In this document: positions 62,710-64,000 of the stretch, piece after piece | Position numbering within the stretch: the stretch's first letter is position 1 | Layout: each line of letters opens with the position of its first letter | Assembly: GCA_021732005.1 (NCBI GenBank) | Contig: JAKFVT010000025.1 | Location: 182,191-246,190, forward strand | Direction of reading: 5' to 3' | DNA from: Mycobacterium sp. | Lineage (GTDB): Bacteria > Actinomycetota > Actinomycetes > Mycobacteriales > Mycobacteriaceae | Length of the DNA: 64,000 bases | Notes under the pieces: model-generated | Told to the model about the DNA's origin: nothing | Seen by the model: the letters and a program-made list of their open reading frames with translations, nothing else | The model's database searches: none | Translations under genes and position numbers: made by a program

Positions 62710-63089
62710 CGTCGCGTCCTTGTTCGTTGATCACGCGTGAGCGGCACTACTGCGGATTCGTTGTTGTGGTGCGACGGCACCCCCGGCCCCGCGTGCTCGG
62801 CGTTGTACACCGCGTCGGTGACGAGCTGGCGTACGTGGTCGTTCTCCAGGCGGTAGAACACCTGGGTACCTTCTCGTCGAGTACGAACCAGACGGGCCAT
62901 CCGCAGTTTCGCCAGATGCTGGGAGACCGACGGCGCCGGCTTGCCGACGCGCTCGGCGAGATCGTTGACGCTGAGCTCGCCGTCGATCAACGACCACAGC
63001 AGTTGCACACGGGTGGCGTCGGCCAACATGCGGAAGACCTCGACGACCAGCAGCACATGGTCATCGGCAAGCTGCCTATCTGCATTCAT
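62706..63089 (-). CDS. KmtR-like ArsR-family metal repressor
   Basis: A 127-residue ArsR/SmtB winged helix. The recognition helix is K-P-A-P-S-V-S-Q-H-L-A-K-L-R-M-A, preceded by V-F-R-M-L-A-D-A-T-R-V-Q-L-L-W-S-L, and the tail has H-A-G-P-G-V-P-S-H-H-N, providing metal ligands as in the Ni/Co sensor KmtR. It forms an operon with the CDF exporter. ATG 63089 is used; a longer frame to 63158 lacks support. The start codon lies inside the candidate operator at 63077-63098. Confidence 0.9.
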   Translation of the reverse strand: MNADRQLADDHVLLVVEVFRMLADATRVQLLWSLIDGELSVNDLAERVGKPAPSVSQHLAKLRMARLVRTRREGTQVFYRLENDHVRQLVTDAVYNAEHAGPGVPSHHNNESAVVPLTRDQRTRTRR

Positions 63090-63098
63090 ACGCAGATA
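63077..63098. promoter_or_regulatory. Inverted repeat over the start of the ArsR repressor, with -10 box
   Basis: TATCTGC (63077-63083) and GCAGATA (63092-63098) form perfect 7-bp arms around an 8-base spacer that contains the ATG. On the minus strand TATTAT lies six bases before the ATG, so the transcript probably starts at the initiator codon (leaderless), and the repressor would cover the promoter. Arm length and spacing fit ArsR/SmtB operators. Confidence 0.6.
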
Positions 63099-63146
63099 AT
63101 AGCGGAGCAACGGAACAAAACGACCGGGTCGCCAGTTTGGCGTGAG

Positions 63147-63692
63147 GTGAATGAACACACGCTCGTGGTGTACGCCAACCCTCGCGGCCCGGCGTCACGC
63201 GCCAATGCGGCACTTCTGCGCGCGGTCACAGGCCGGCCGGGCACCGAGATTCGGGACCTCACCGCCCTCTACCCGGACGGTGTCGTCGATGTCGCCGCCG
63301 AGCAGGCAACCCTGCAACGCGCGGATCAGGTGGTGTTGCAGTACCCGACCTACTGGTACTCGATGCCCGGGCCGATGAAGAACTGGCTCGACCAGGTGAT
63401 GACACCCGGGTGGGCGTACGGCCCGGGCGCGCCGGGCGTGCTCGCGGGTAAGACATTGCGGATCGTGACGACCACCGGCGGTGTCACCGAGGACTACCAG
63501 CCGGGCCGGCTGCACGGGTTCGAGTACGCCGATCTTCTGGCGCCGCTGCGGGCGACCGCACGTCGACTCGGCATGGAGTTCGCTGAACCCTTTGTGCTCC
63601 ATGGTGTTCGAAATCTGAGCGACGACGAACTCGGCGCCGCCGCGGCTCGATACGAGGGTCTGCTCGCCAAGACCCCGGCCCCGACCGCGTAA
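63147..63692 (+). CDS. NAD(P)H-dependent flavoprotein oxidoreductase (KefF/MdaB-like)
   Basis: A 181-residue flavodoxin-fold oxidoreductase. The FMN loop region reads V-V-Y-A-N-P-R-G-P-A-S-R-A-N, followed by Q-Y-P-T-Y-W-Y-S-M-P-G-P-M-K-N-W-L-D (the quinone-site motif of NQO1/MdaB/KefF proteins) and T-T-G-G-V. It reduces quinones or other electrophiles with NADPH. GTG 63147 gives the start, 57 bp from and divergent to the ArsR gene. Confidence 0.88.
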   Translation: MNEHTLVVYANPRGPASRANAALLRAVTGRPGTEIRDLTALYPDGVVDVAAEQATLQRADQVVLQYPTYWYSMPGPMKNWLDQVMTPGWAYGPGAPGVLAGKTLRIVTTTGGVTEDYQPGRLHGFEYADLLAPLRATARRLGMEFAEPFVLHGVRNLSDDELGAAAARYEGLLAKTPAPTA

Positions 63693-63754
63693 CGATTTCC
63701 ACAGTCTCGGATTCATCCACAATCCCAACCATGGCCGCCGTTTTTGTCGGTGGT

Positions 63755-63770
63755 TCGCACTAGTGTTCGA
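63755..63770. promoter_or_regulatory. SOS box (LexA site) upstream of the HNH gene
   Basis: TCGCAC-TAGT-GTTCGA matches the mycobacterial LexA consensus TCGAAC-n4-GTTCGA at 11 of 12 fixed positions. It ends three bases before the ATG of a 13E12-family gene. LexA-regulated 13E12 genes are known in M. tuberculosis. Confidence 0.7.
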
Positions 63771-63773
63771 GGT

Positions 63774-64000
63774 ATGGTTTCGATCGATGAGGTCTTGGAG
63801 GCGCTCGACGATGTCGTCGAGGCTTTGGCCGCAGTCGATCTCGATGTCTTGTCACCGCCGGATCGGTTCAGGGTTCTGGAGCGGTTGGAGACCGCCCAGC
63901 GCCGCCAGGTAGCGGTGTCTCACGCTGTGGTGGGGCGGTTGGAGCAGTTCGAGGGCTGCCCGCCGGTGCCGATCACGTTGGCTGATGTGTTGCGGATCAG
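63774..64000 (+). CDS. 13E12-type HNH endonuclease, 3' end outside window
   Basis: The first 75 residues of a longer protein: M-V-S-I-D-E-V-L-E-A-L-D-D-V-V-E-A-L, then L-S-P-P-D-R-F-R-V-L-E-R-L-E-T-A-Q-R-R-Q. This matches the N terminus of the 13E12 (DUF222) repeat family, whose C-terminal half carries an HNH nuclease domain not visible here. These genes occur in multiple copies in mycobacteria and may be homing or mobile. ATG 63774 is chosen because the frame and N terminus fit and it follows the SOS box. Confidence 0.8.
   Translation, partial: MVSIDEVLEALDDVVEALAAVDLDVLSPPDRFRVLERLETAQRRQVAVSHAVVGRLEQFEGCPPVPITLADVLRI

Overview
The window is GC-rich, densely packed DNA from an actinobacterium, most likely a Mycolicibacterium-type (fast-growing) mycobacterium. 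The evidence is a complete yrbEAB-mceABCDEF operon, KshA/KstD-type steroid ring enzymes, a KmtR-like ArsR repressor next to a CDF metal exporter, a methanethiol methyltransferase (MddA-like), DUF4333 and RDD proteins, and the start of a 13E12-type HNH endonuclease gene at the right edge. No tRNA, rRNA, CRISPR array or insertion sequence was recognised. Species cannot be fixed from the sequence alone.

Layout. 1-5733: a steroid-type catabolic island with a truncated unknown gene, an NTF2-fold protein, a KshA-like Rieske oxygenase coupled to a 95-residue Cys protein, a KstD-like dehydrogenase, a PadR regulator and a hot-dog thioesterase with a suspicious 5' end. 5788-17392: a sugar island with a GatY-type aldolase, DeoR regulator, GatZ/KbaZ subunit, AgaS-like SIS isomerase, BadF/NagK-type kinase, EamA transporter, GH4 glycosidase and a complete lipoprotein/permease/permease/ATPase ABC importer. 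It fits uptake of an alpha-galactoside or galactosaminide and conversion through tagatose phosphates. 17475-19034: a second KstD-like enzyme. 19021-28952: the mce operon on the minus strand, with overlapping or nearly touching genes and a secreted protein downstream. 28953-29286: a dyad-rich divergent promoter region with a KstR-like motif, followed by an SDR, a TetR regulator and an acyl-CoA dehydrogenase.

32105-36327: a polyamine-type ABC importer whose ATPase gene appears to start at CTG. 36390-42522: DedA, an HD-GYP/LuxR regulator, MddA, DUF1206, an NTF2-like protein and PncA. 42580-45510: a 976-residue kinase/M23-like/class III aminotransferase fusion. 46415-50138: a compact glycosyltransferase, methyltransferase, alpha/alpha-toroid and second methyltransferase group of unknown product. 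50221-57319: a TetR regulator, membrane proteins (one with tandem 11-residue helical repeats), a gluconate module (gntP, gntK, FCD regulator), a DUF4333 lipoprotein and an SCO6745-family protein. 57341-63692: a phosphotransferase/lipocalin-like fusion, a type B esterase, a lipoprotein, CDF exporter plus KmtR-like repressor, and an NADPH quinone reductase-like flavoprotein. 63774-end: partial 13E12 HNH gene with a near-perfect SOS box.

Functionally the window is mostly import and catabolism of lipids or steroids, sugars and polyamines, each block carrying its own local regulator. The most useful non-obvious items are the hidden Cys protein coupled to the oxygenase, the CTG start, the KstR-like operator at the mce promoter, several inverted-repeat operators, the hendecad repeats, the two kinase fusions and the uncharacterised glycosyltransferase cluster.
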